Shown: piece by piece, positions 1-9,593 of the stretch | Layout: every line of letters starts with the position of its first letter | Numbering within the stretch: position 1 is the first letter of the stretch | Source of the DNA: Paraburkholderia sp. | GTDB lineage: Bacteria > Pseudomonadota > Gammaproteobacteria > Burkholderiales > Burkholderiaceae | Reading direction: 5' to 3' | Length of the DNA: 64,000 bases | NCBI RefSeq assembly: GCF_024281035.1 | Contig: NZ_JAMXLH010000066.1 | Span: forward strand, 1 to 64,000 | Notes under the pieces: model-generated | Databases searched by the model: none | Told to the model about the DNA's origin: nothing | Seen by the model: the letters and a program-made list of their open reading frames with translations, nothing else | Program-made: the position numbers and the translations under genes

Positions 1-359
1 CGCGTGACGTCGAGATAGGCCTCGTCGAGCGAAAGCGGTTCGACGTCGGGCGTGTAGTCGCGGTAGATCGCCATGATCGCGCGCGAGGCGGTGCGGTACT
101 TCTCCATCGCCGTGGGCAGGATCAGCAGCTCGGGACACTTGCGCATCGCGAGCGCCGACGACATCGCCGAATGAATGCCGAAGCGCCGCGCCTCGTAATT
201 GCAGGTGGCAATGACGCCGCGCTGGTCGGGCCGCCCGCCGACGGCGAGCGCGCGCCCGCGCAACGACGGATCGTCGCGCATTTCGACCGACGCATAAAAA
301 CAGTCGCAGTCGCAGTGAATGATCTTGCGAGCGGTGCCTGATGCGGCCGGCGGCGGCAT
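1..359 (-). CDS. dinB: DNA polymerase IV (DinB), 5' part only
   Basis: Translesion Y-family DNA polymerase. The reverse strand from the ATG at 359 opens with a short leader and then the family N-terminus, with HCDCDCFYASVEMRD (metal-binding Asp and the CFYASVE segment) at about residues 15-29. CNYEARRFGIHSAM follows, and the palm motif PLSLDEAYLDVT sits at the window edge. The remaining two thirds (rest of palm, thumb, little finger) lie to the left of position 1. A perfect SOS box 30 nt upstream of the start supports damage-inducible expression. Homology is recognised by eye; the start is the ATG nearest the conserved N-terminus. Confidence 0.93.
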   Translation of the reverse strand, partial: MPPPAASGTARKIIHCDCDCFYASVEMRDDPSLRGRALAVGGRPDQRGVIATCNYEARRFGIHSAMSSALAMRKCPELLILPTAMEKYRTASRAIMAIYRDYTPDVEPLSLDEAYLDVT

Positions 360-387
360 AGCGGAAGATGACGCGTTCAAGGTATCG

Positions 388-409
388 ATACTGTACAAAG
401 ATACAGTAT
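388..409 (-). promoter_or_regulatory. LexA (SOS) box upstream of dinB
   Basis: The core CTGT-N8-ACAG occupies 391-406 and the dyad extends to ATACTGT...ACAGTAT (388-409). This is the E. coli/betaproteobacterial LexA operator form. It is 30 nt upstream of the dinB ATG and over 130 nt from the divergent racemase gene, so dinB is the likely target. Confidence 0.85.
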
Positions 410-538
410 TATTTTCAAGACAACTGTCGGCGATCCGTCCCCTGGCTGTACCGCTGCCGCGGCACCATACCGTACCTGTACGCCGTCGAACGCGAGCCTA
501 TACTCGTGCGCACCAGACAGCTTGCGGACTGAAGAACG

Positions 539-1240
539 ATGATGAAGACAATTGGTGTGATTGGCGGCATGAGCTGGGAATCGTCCGCCGAGTATTACCG
601 GCTGATGAACCAGTACGCCAAGGCGCGTCTTGGCGGTCACCACAACGCACGCTGCCTGATGCTGACGGTCGATTTCGCCGGTATCGAAGCGCTCCAGCGC
701 GAAGGTGCCTGGGACGCACTTGGCGAGCAGATGGCCGAGGCCGCCGCACAACTCGAACGCGGCGGCGCGCAGATCGTGCTGCTCGCAACGAACACGATGC
801 ATCGCGTGCATGCTTCGATCGAGGCGGCGATATCGACGCCGTTTCTCCACATCGCCGATCCGACCGGCGCGGCGCTGAAGGCCGCTGGCGTGACGCGCGC
901 GGGGCTGCTCGGCACGCGCTACACGATGGAGCAGGACTTCTATCTGGGCCGCCTGCGTGACCGGCATGGCATCGAAACCGTGGTGCCCGGCGAGCGCGAT
1001 CGCACCGACGTGCATCGGATCATCTACGACGAGCTTTGCCACGGAATCGTGAAAGCAGATTCGCGGCGTGTTTATCAGCGCGTAATCGAAGACCTGAAAG
1101 CACGCGGTGCGCAGGCGGTGATCCTGGGCTGCACAGAAATCACGCTGCTGATCGGCGCCGACGATTCGGCACTGCCCGTGTTCGATACCACGGCATTGCA
1201 TGCGCGCGCGGCCGTCGATTGGGCGCTTGATTCCGCTTGA
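539..1240 (+). CDS. Aspartate/glutamate racemase family protein (YgeA-like)
   Basis: Cofactor-independent amino acid racemase, 233 aa, usual length for the Asp/Glu racemase superfamily. It starts MMKTIGVIGGMSWESSAEYY, the typical GMSW opening. The two catalytic centres are ATNTMH (Thr84-Thr86) and LGCTE (Cys198). A Thr rather than Cys at the first centre is the pattern of the E. coli YgeA/L-DER broad-specificity group, so strict aspartate specificity is not implied. Either of two adjacent ATGs could be used. Monocistronic, followed by a terminator and divergent from dinB. Confidence 0.85.
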   Translation: MMKTIGVIGGMSWESSAEYYRLMNQYAKARLGGHHNARCLMLTVDFAGIEALQREGAWDALGEQMAEAAAQLERGGAQIVLLATNTMHRVHASIEAAISTPFLHIADPTGAALKAAGVTRAGLLGTRYTMEQDFYLGRLRDRHGIETVVPGERDRTDVHRIIYDELCHGIVKADSRRVYQRVIEDLKARGAQAVILGCTEITLLIGADDSALPVFDTTALHARAAVDWALDSA

Positions 1241-1275
1241 TGCGTAAAAACGGGGGAAATGCGCAGTGAAAAATG

Positions 1276-1310
1276 AAAAACCCGCATGACTTGCATCATG
1301 CGGGTTTTTT
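1276..1310. terminator. Bidirectional rho-independent terminator
   Basis: Stem CCCGCATGA (1281-1289) / TCATGCGGG (1296-1304) with a 6-nt loop, A-run on the left and T-run on the right. It ends the racemase transcript and could also stop read-through from the tRNA-fMet gene on the other strand. Confidence 0.9.
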
Positions 1311-1332
1311 GAAACTTGCTAACGGCTAGCTT

Positions 1333-1409
<77 letters not shown>

Positions 1410-1533
1410 TCCGTTAGAGATAAAAATTATAGCCAGCCGCGATCATCGTGTCAAACATTTTCTCGACGCGGGGAAATAGCGCGGTATCAAACGTGTCGCC
1501 GGTCTAAACGTTTAAGCACACGGCGCATGCGAA

Positions 1534-2115
1534 TTAGTCTGCACTGCGAAGCGGATCACAATGCTGCTTCAAAACGGAATCGGCGTCGGCGTCGAACAAC
1601 GGCAGCACCTCCGCTGCCCATTCGAGCCACACCTCCTGCGTGCGTATCCCCGCCTTCAGAATCGCATACTGCAATTGCTGGCCGCGCGTGAGCGACGGCG
1701 TTCCGAAGTCGCGCTGCTCGATCTCGCGGTACAGAACAAGCTGCGCCCGGTTCTCATCGATCAGGCGCAACAGTTCGTCGCGAAGCCCCAGCGGACCGAC
1801 CACCGCATCCGCGCGCAGCTTCAACAGGAACGCATTCCGATCCTCGCGTCCGAGCGGCGTCTCGCGCACCCAGCGCACGACTTCCTCGCGCCCCACCGCC
1901 AGCACGCAATAGACCTTTCTGCGCGTTGCGACCTCGGCCTCGTCTTCGACAACGGCGACCCACCCCGCTTCCACCATGCGGCCCAGTTCCCGGTAGATCT
2001 GTTGATGCGTGGCGCGCCAGAAAAAACCGATCGCGCGATCGAAGCGCCGCGCGAGGTCGTAGCCGCTGGCAGGCTTTTCCAGCAAGGCGATCAGAATGGC
2101 GTGGGGTGTCGACAT
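1534..2115 (-). CDS. PadR family transcriptional regulator
   Basis: 193-aa regulator. The N-terminal winged helix begins STPHAILIALLEKPASGYDLARRFD, with ATHQQIYRELGRMVEAGWV forming the recognition-helix/wing region. The C-terminal helical half (about 95-190) matches the Vir_act_alpha_C dimerisation domain of the PadR-s2 group. The gene faces away from a nitronate monooxygenase and a 34-bp palindrome lies between them, so it probably represses itself and perhaps that neighbour. The effector is not evident from sequence. Confidence 0.88.
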   Translation of the reverse strand: MSTPHAILIALLEKPASGYDLARRFDRAIGFFWRATHQQIYRELGRMVEAGWVAVVEDEAEVATRRKVYCVLAVGREEVVRWVRETPLGREDRNAFLLKLRADAVVGPLGLRDELLRLIDENRAQLVLYREIEQRDFGTPSLTRGQQLQYAILKAGIRTQEVWLEWAAEVLPLFDADADSVLKQHCDPLRSAD

Positions 2116-2168
2116 CCGCTGATTCTAAACCACGGGCTGCGCCGCACCGTCCCTCAAATCATTCGAAT

Positions 2169-2202
2169 ACGGGCACTATGCAACTGGTTGCATAGTGCCC
2201 GT
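2169..2202. promoter_or_regulatory. Operator-like palindrome between padR and nitronate monooxygenase
   Basis: Perfect 34-bp inverted repeat: 16-nt arms with half-sites ACTATGCAAC / GTTGCATAGT around a central TG. It starts 54 nt upstream of the padR ATG and about 130 nt upstream of the divergent gene. PadR sites commonly carry ATGCA-type half-sites. Assignment to this PadR is inference. Confidence 0.7.
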
Positions 2203-2331
2203 CGGTTTGCTATGTTTATCTCGTCGAGCCGCCGCGCGCCCCGCCGCGCCGTGGTCTCGGTGCCTTCCGAATGCAACGAACAATATGACGGCGCCCGCCT
2301 CCGGCCGCCGTCGCCCTCCCAGGAGATATGG

Positions 2332-3324
2332 ATGTCCCTGCCCGCCGTGCTGCGACGCGGCCTGTCGATTCCGGTCGTCGGCTCGCCGCTCTTCATCATT
2401 TCGAACCCCGATCTCGTCATCGCGCAGTGCAAGGCGGGCGTCGTCGGCTCATTCCCGGCGCTCAACGCGCGGCCCGCACACGTGCTCGGCGAATGGCTGG
2501 ACCGCATCACGACCGAACTCGCCGACTACAACGCAAAGCATCCCGACCAGCCCGCCGCGCCGTTCGCGGTGAATCAGATCGTGCACAAGTCGAATGACCG
2601 CCTCCAGCACGATCTCGGCGTCTGCGCCGAGTACAAGGTGCCCATCGTCATCACGTCGCTCGGCGCGCGCGAGGAAGTCAATCATGCCGTGCACGCCTGG
2701 GGCGGCATCGTGCTGCACGACATCATCAACAATACGTTCGCGAAGAAGGCCATCGAGAAAGGCGCCGACGGCCTGATCGCCGTCGCCGCGGGCGCAGGCG
2801 GCCACGCGGGCACGCTCTCGCCGTTCGCGCTGATTCACGAGATCCGCGAATGGTTCGATGGGCCGCTGCTGCTGTCGGGCGCAATCGGCAATGGCAACGC
2901 GATCCTCGCCGCACAGGCGGCGGGCGCCGATCTCGCGTATATCGGCTCGGCGTTCATCGCAACGAACGAAGCGAACGCTGTCGAGGCGTACAAGCAGATG
3001 ATCGTCGACAGCAACGCGGGCGACATCGTCTACTCCAACCTTTTCACCGGCGTTCACGGCAACTATCTGCGCCAGAGCATCGCGGCGAGCGGGCTCGATC
3101 CGGATGCACTGCCCGTGTCCGATCCGTCGAAGATGAACTTCGGCTCGGCGAATGCAAAAGCGTGGAAAGACATCTGGGGTTCGGGCCAGGGCATCGGCGC
3201 GGTGAAGGGCGTCGTGCCGGCCGCCGAACTGATCGCACGTCTGAAGCGCGAGTACGAGGCGGCTCGCGAGCGCCTCGGCATCGCGGCCAATGTGGCCACT
3301 GCGGCCGAAACGGTCACTGCATAA
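2332..3324 (+). CDS. Nitronate monooxygenase (NMO / 2-nitropropane dioxygenase family)
   Basis: FMN-dependent TIM-barrel oxygenase of 330 aa that oxidises alkyl nitronates; natural substrates include propionate-3-nitronate. The N-terminus RGLSIPVVGSPLFIISNPD is the family's opening and AAGAGGHAG forms part of the FMN/active-site region. GADLAYIGSAFIATNEANA is the phosphate-binding segment. The ATG at 2332 is chosen because AGGAG precedes it at 2321 and the upstream in-frame sequence is not family-like. It is divergent from a padR gene, suggesting inducible expression. A small hairpin follows at 3345-3372. Confidence 0.9.
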   Translation: MSLPAVLRRGLSIPVVGSPLFIISNPDLVIAQCKAGVVGSFPALNARPAHVLGEWLDRITTELADYNAKHPDQPAAPFAVNQIVHKSNDRLQHDLGVCAEYKVPIVITSLGAREEVNHAVHAWGGIVLHDIINNTFAKKAIEKGADGLIAVAAGAGGHAGTLSPFALIHEIREWFDGPLLLSGAIGNGNAILAAQAAGADLAYIGSAFIATNEANAVEAYKQMIVDSNAGDIVYSNLFTGVHGNYLRQSIAASGLDPDALPVSDPSKMNFGSANAKAWKDIWGSGQGIGAVKGVVPAAELIARLKREYEAARERLGIAANVATAAETVTA

Positions 3325-3344
3325 GCTGCCTGGAGAAGCACAAC

Positions 3345-3372
3345 CGCGAAGCCGGCATGCGCCGGCTTCGCG
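3345..3372 (+). terminator. Hairpin downstream of nitronate monooxygenase
   Basis: Perfect stem CGCGAAGCCGGC / GCCGGCTTCGCG with loop ATGC, starting 20 nt after the stop codon. The T-rich tail is short (TTC), so termination strength is uncertain. The rest of 3373-3621 shows no convincing gene. Confidence 0.5.
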
Positions 3373-3621
3373 TTCATCCCCTCTGCGCCTCGATGCGCAC
3401 GATCTCAGCTTCCACCGCTTCTTCGACCGCATCTTCGACATCACGCGTGCGCGGCGGCAACGTGAACGCGCAAACGCATCAATGCACCCCGCAGCCGAAG
3501 CTGCGATCCACGGTAACGCGATTCACGCCGACTGTACGAAGCAGTTCATAATGACGCGTCGTGCGCGCCCGTCGCTGCGGCGCGCATTCCGTTTCAACGC
3601 AGTCAGCCGACCGGGCCTCAC

Positions 3622-4407
3622 ATGAAAATCGCCACCTGGAACGTCAATTCGCTAAAGGTCCGTCTACAGCACGTCATCGACTGGCTCAAGGAAAGCGGCA
3701 CCGACGTTCTGTGCCTCCAGGAACTGAAGCTCCCGAATGAAAAATTCCCCACGGCCGAGCTCGAGGCGCAGGGCTACCGCAGCTGGTTCGCAGGTCAGAA
3801 GACCTATAACGGCGTGGCGATTCTTGCGCGCGACGGTCTTGTCGTCGACGAAGCGACGGTCGTGCGCAACATTCCCGGCTTCGAGGATCCGCAGCAGCGC
3901 GTGATCGCCACGACGGTCGGCGGCGTGCGCGTCGTGAGCGCGTATTTCCCCAACGGCCAGGCGCCGGGCACCGACAAGTTCGCCTACAAGCTCGCGTGGC
4001 TCGACGCGATGCACGACTGGCTCGCGCAGGAAATGCAGCGCTATCCGTTGCTCGCGCTGCTGGGCGACTACAACATCGCCCCCGAAGATCGCGACGTGCA
4101 CGATCCGAAAGCGTGGGAAGGCCAGAATCTCGTCTCGCCGGAAGAGCGCGCGCAGTTTGCGCGCCTGATCGATCTCGGCCTGGTCGATGCGTTTCGCCAG
4201 TTCGAGCAGCCCGAAAAGACCTTCACGTGGTGGGACTACCGCATGTTCGCGTTTCGCCGCAACGCGGGCATGCGTATCGACCACATCCTGCTCTCACCGG
4301 CACTCGCGCCGCAGTGCAAAGCAGTCGAAGTCGACAAGACGCCGCGCAAGTGGGAGCAGCCGTCCGACCACACGCCGGTCGTTGCGCAACTCGACGTCGC
4401 GGGCTAA
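3622..4407 (+). CDS. xth: Exodeoxyribonuclease III
   Basis: 261-aa Mg-dependent AP endonuclease / 3'-5' exonuclease of base excision repair (endonuclease/exonuclease/phosphatase fold). It starts MKIATWNVNSLKVR. LCLQELKLP carries the metal-binding Glu, GDYNIAPEDRDVHDP the Asp/Asn catalytic loop, and SDHTPV the terminal Asp-His pair. Length is typical. Convergent with the prolyl oligopeptidase gene, with only 30 nt between the stop codons. Confidence 0.95.
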   Translation: MKIATWNVNSLKVRLQHVIDWLKESGTDVLCLQELKLPNEKFPTAELEAQGYRSWFAGQKTYNGVAILARDGLVVDEATVVRNIPGFEDPQQRVIATTVGGVRVVSAYFPNGQAPGTDKFAYKLAWLDAMHDWLAQEMQRYPLLALLGDYNIAPEDRDVHDPKAWEGQNLVSPEERAQFARLIDLGLVDAFRQFEQPEKTFTWWDYRMFAFRRNAGMRIDHILLSPALAPQCKAVEVDKTPRKWEQPSDHTPVVAQLDVAG

Positions 4408-4437
4408 GCGGCGCGCTCCGAGCGGCGCACGCACACC

Positions 4438-6528
4438 TCACCACGTCCCGCCGAGCGTCGTCCACAGGAAGCGGAACACGAGCGCGTCGTACTCGGCGCG
4501 CTCCAGCGCATCGCTGCCGGGTCCGTGGCCGCCTTCCGTGTTCTCCAGATACCAGGCATTCGCGTGCCCCTGCGCCTGCATGCGCGCAACCATCTTGCGC
4601 GCGTGACCGGGATGCACGCGGTCGTCGCTGGTCGAGGTCGTAAAGAGCGACGGCGGATACGTCACGCCCGCCTGCACGCGCTGATACGGCGAATACGCGG
4701 CCAGCGCACGCGCTTCGACGTCGTCTTCGGGATCGCCATATTCGTCGATCCACGACGCGCCCGCGTGCAACAGCGGATAGCGCTGCATATCGAGCAGCGG
4801 CACTTCGCACACCACCGCGCCGAATAGCTCGGGCCGCTGCACCATGCACGCGGCAACGAGCAGGCCGCCGTTGCTGCCGCCCTTGATCCCGAGTTGCGCG
4901 GCGGTCGTGAAGCCCTCGGCAACAAGCTGCTGCGCGACCGCGATGAAATCGTCGAACGAGCGCTGCCGATGCTCGCGCTGTGCGTCGACATGCCAGGCGC
5001 TGCCGTATTCGCCCCCGCCGCGAATATGCGCGACGACGGTAATCCCGCCCTGCTCCATCCAGCCGATCCCGGAACTCACGAGATATTGCGGCGTGAGCGC
5101 AATTGCAAAGCCGCCATAGCCGGTCAGCAGACACGGCGCGTGCTGGCGCGAATCGACGTCGATCACCGCGCGCGGACCGATCACCGTAAACGGCACGCGC
5201 GTGCCGTCCGCCGAGTGCGCATGCGAGCGGATCACGGCAAGCGGCGCGGCGTCGAACTGCGTCGGCCAGCGATCGATTAATTCCCAGTCCTGAAGATCCG
5301 ACTTTGCGATATCGGCGAGCCAGTATTCGGGCGGTTGAAGGTAATCGTCGACATCGACGAACACTTCGTCGTCGAGCGTGTCTTCGACCGGCGCGACATC
5401 CACCTGCGCCGCCTGCAACCCCGCTCGCGCCGGAAACAGGCGCGAGCGCCACGAACTCGCGCCATCGCCCGATGGCGGCTGCCACAGCATCGTGCAGCTT
5501 TGCACGTCGTCGAGCCAGGAGACCACGAGGTAATTCTTCGTATTGGTCCAGTCGCACGCGGAGGTAACGGGCGTCGGCGTGAACAGCGCCGTCATCGTGC
5601 GGTCGCCCGCAAGGAACGCATCTTCGCGGATCACGAGCAACGCACCGCCCGGATGCGTGACGCCCGCACAGGTCCAGTCGAGACGCGGCTCCAGCAGCAG
5701 CCAGCCTTGCCATGCGCCGACCGCGACATGCGTCGGCAAGTCGTACTGCTGCCATGCGCCGTGCGGGTCGAGCCAGTAGTTGTACGCGTCGAAGAAGTCG
5801 ACGTTGCGCACCACGTCATGACGCCGCTCGACGGGATCGTAATCGGCTTCGACGCCGATATCGTCGAATTCGCCGCGAAACACGACGGGCGCCTCGGCGA
5901 GCCGCGTGCCGCGCGTCCAGCGCCGCACTTCGCGCGGATAGCCCGAACGCGTAAGCGTACGGCGGCCGTTTTCCCAGCCCACGTAGACGGTGTCGCGATC
6001 GATCCACGAGATCGTGTGCTTGCCTTCCTTCGCGATCGCGAAGCCGTCTTCCACGAACACGCGCCGCTCGATATCGAACTCGCGCACGATCACCGCATCG
6101 GCGCCGCCGTCCGAGAGCTGGATCAGCGCGCGGTCGCCGTCCGGATAGAGGATGTCGATGCCCGCGCACACCCACGGCATATCTTCGTCGCGCCCCAGCG
6201 CATCGAAGTCGATCAGCGTCTGCCACTGCGCCTTGCCCGCGCGCCAGTCGGCCCACGGCGCGCGGCGCCACAGGCCCTTCGGGTTCGTTTCGTCTTCCCA
6301 CAGATCGTAGGCCCACTGTTGCCAGCGGCTCGGGATCACGGGACGCTCGCGCGGGAGATACGCCTCGCCAAGACGCTTTTGCAGCGCATCGAAGCGCGCG
6401 CCGCCGCGCCATGCGGCACGCGTGCGCGCGTTCTGTTGCTCGACCCACGCACCGGCGGCGAGATCATCGAGCGATTCGAGCGAAATAAAGGGATCGGCCT
6501 CGGCGGGCCAGGCGGAATTGACGGGCAT
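4438..6528 (-). CDS. Prolyl oligopeptidase family serine peptidase (S9A)
   Basis: 696-aa cytosolic-type peptidase with no signal peptide. The N-terminal beta-propeller precedes a C-terminal alpha/beta hydrolase. Catalytic residues are visible as GGSNGG (Ser), STSDDRVHPGHA (Asp) and ENTEGGHG (His). The start ATG at 6528 was chosen because translation from further upstream would run into glnG and lacks similarity. It lies about 110 nt downstream of glnG in the same direction, so weak co-transcription is possible. Substrate is unknown beyond proline-containing peptides. Confidence 0.9.
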   Translation of the reverse strand: MPVNSAWPAEADPFISLESLDDLAAGAWVEQQNARTRAAWRGGARFDALQKRLGEAYLPRERPVIPSRWQQWAYDLWEDETNPKGLWRRAPWADWRAGKAQWQTLIDFDALGRDEDMPWVCAGIDILYPDGDRALIQLSDGGADAVIVREFDIERRVFVEDGFAIAKEGKHTISWIDRDTVYVGWENGRRTLTRSGYPREVRRWTRGTRLAEAPVVFRGEFDDIGVEADYDPVERRHDVVRNVDFFDAYNYWLDPHGAWQQYDLPTHVAVGAWQGWLLLEPRLDWTCAGVTHPGGALLVIREDAFLAGDRTMTALFTPTPVTSACDWTNTKNYLVVSWLDDVQSCTMLWQPPSGDGASSWRSRLFPARAGLQAAQVDVAPVEDTLDDEVFVDVDDYLQPPEYWLADIAKSDLQDWELIDRWPTQFDAAPLAVIRSHAHSADGTRVPFTVIGPRAVIDVDSRQHAPCLLTGYGGFAIALTPQYLVSSGIGWMEQGGITVVAHIRGGGEYGSAWHVDAQREHRQRSFDDFIAVAQQLVAEGFTTAAQLGIKGGSNGGLLVAACMVQRPELFGAVVCEVPLLDMQRYPLLHAGASWIDEYGDPEDDVEARALAAYSPYQRVQAGVTYPPSLFTTSTSDDRVHPGHARKMVARMQAQGHANAWYLENTEGGHGPGSDALERAEYDALVFRFLWTTLGGTW

Positions 6529-6637
6529 GATCGATTGCTGGCAGGAAACAGCGTCGATTATGCCCTGAGCGCGCGACGGCAAGTGAGCGCGACGGCGCGT
6601 ATCGATCCGCACTTGACGCCGGATCGATACGCCCGCG

Positions 6638-8182
<1,545 letters not shown>

Positions 8183-8219
8183 GAGGTCGGTTAGAAGTCC
8201 TGTTGACGTGCGTGCAATG

Positions 8220-9362
8220 TCAGTAGTCGAGCGGCAGCAAAATCTGAAACTCGGTGTGTCCCGGGCGGCTTTCCACTTCGATCAGCCCGTCGTGCTGCTG
8301 CACGAAAGTCTGCGCGAGCGTGAGACCGAGGCCGCTGCCGTCCTCGCGCCCCGAAACAAGCGGATAGAAGATGCGGTCGCGAATGTCCTCGGGAATGCCG
8401 GGTCCGTTGTCGGTGATATGCAAGTCCAGTGCCAGCTTGCACAGGCGCTTGGAAATCGTGACCTTGCGCGCGACGCGCGTGCGGATCTCGATGCGCGCAT
8501 CGCCCTGCGAGATGCGCTCGCGCAGCGCCTGCGCCGCGTTGCGCACGATGTTGAGCAAGGCCTGAATCAGCTGCTCCTTGTCGCCGCGCAGATCGGGCAC
8601 GCTCACGTCGTAATCGCGCTCGATCGTGAGGCCGCGCGGGAACTCCGCGAGGATCAGCGCGCGCACGCGCTCGCACACCTCGTGGATGTTCACGTCGCCG
8701 ACGATATGCGGATGCCGGTGCGGTTCGAGCAATCTATCGACGAGCGTTTGCAGCCGGTCCGATTCCTTGATGATGACCTGCGTGTATTCGCGCAGTTCGT
8801 CGCGCTGCAGCACGCCCAGTTCGAACTCGAGCAGTTGCGCCGCGCCGCGAATGCCGCCGAGCGGGTTCTTGATCTCGTGCGCGAGATTGCGGATCAGATG
8901 CTTGTTGACGGCCGTGAGGTCGTGAATGCGCTCCTCGCGGTCGCTCTTCAGGTGCCGTTCGATCTCGAACAGTTCGAGCAGCACGTAGTCGGGCGCGCTT
9001 TCGAGAAAGCCGACGATCGCATGCACGTGCAGCGGCTCGCGGCCCGGGCGTTCGAGCGTCGCGTCGAGGCGCGTCGCGTGAAAGCGGTGCTCGGCAATCG
9101 CGGCGATCGTCGAGATCAGCTCGTCGGCGTTCGAAAACAGATCGGGCCAGGCCATCTGCGCGAGTTGACGGCGCGAGAGGTCGAGCATCGCCTCGGCGGA
9201 AGGATTCGCGAATGCGACGCGCAGCGTGCGTTTTTCGAGCACGAGCACGACCGTCGGCAGCGCCTCGAAGCCGGGCAAAAAACCCGAGTCGGCGAGTTGC
9301 GCGTCGTCCGAAGGCGATTCCGCGTGGCCCTTCCTGGCCTTGATCAGATTCTTGAGCACCAT
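8220..9362 (-). CDS. glnL: Nitrogen regulation sensor histidine kinase NtrB
   Basis: 380-aa cytoplasmic kinase/phosphatase partner of NtrC. The N-terminal PAS domain lies at about 25-140. The H-box is NLAHEIKNPLGGIRGAAQLLE and the HATPase region has NIVRNAAQAL (N box), DNGPGIP and GSGLGLTLAQ (G boxes). No membrane segments, as expected for NtrB. The ATG at 9362 (MVLKNLIKARK) was chosen as the start; upstream in-frame sequence is low-complexity and unlike the family. A terminator hairpin separates it from glnA, so the operon is partly attenuated after glnA. Confidence 0.95.
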   Translation of the reverse strand: MVLKNLIKARKGHAESPSDDAQLADSGFLPGFEALPTVVLVLEKRTLRVAFANPSAEAMLDLSRRQLAQMAWPDLFSNADELISTIAAIAEHRFHATRLDATLERPGREPLHVHAIVGFLESAPDYVLLELFEIERHLKSDREERIHDLTAVNKHLIRNLAHEIKNPLGGIRGAAQLLEFELGVLQRDELREYTQVIIKESDRLQTLVDRLLEPHRHPHIVGDVNIHEVCERVRALILAEFPRGLTIERDYDVSVPDLRGDKEQLIQALLNIVRNAAQALRERISQGDARIEIRTRVARKVTISKRLCKLALDLHITDNGPGIPEDIRDRIFYPLVSGREDGSGLGLTLAQTFVQQHDGLIEVESRPGHTEFQILLPLDY

Positions 9363-9471
9363 GTGGCTGGACGGGCGCGGTGGGGCGCACCGGCAATGTC
9401 TTTGTCGTTCTGGCCCGGCGCACGAGCGCGCAGGGCCCCGGCGCAAGGTGCCGCGCTTGCCGCACAACGAA

Positions 9472-9496
9472 AAAGGGACGGCGACGCCGTCCCTTT
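9472..9496 (-). terminator. Terminator between glnA and glnL
   Basis: Stem AAAGGGACGGC / GCCGTCCCTTT with loop GAC; on the minus strand it is followed by TTCGTTG, a modest T-tract. It lies about 100 nt after the glnA stop and 110 nt before glnL, the classic place for partial termination in glnALG-type operons. Confidence 0.7.
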
Positions 9497-9593
9497 GTGA
9501 TTGATCGCGGCTATCGCGCGCATCTGGCGAGCGCTTCAGAGCACTTCGCGGAGCGCTTCGCCGCGTCGTCGCGAGCGAAGCGCCATCGCCGAA

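Noticed and set aside
1561..3324. 587-codon plus-strand ORF taken as one protein
   Set aside because: The first part is the antisense of padR; the genuine protein begins at the RBS-preceded ATG at 2332.
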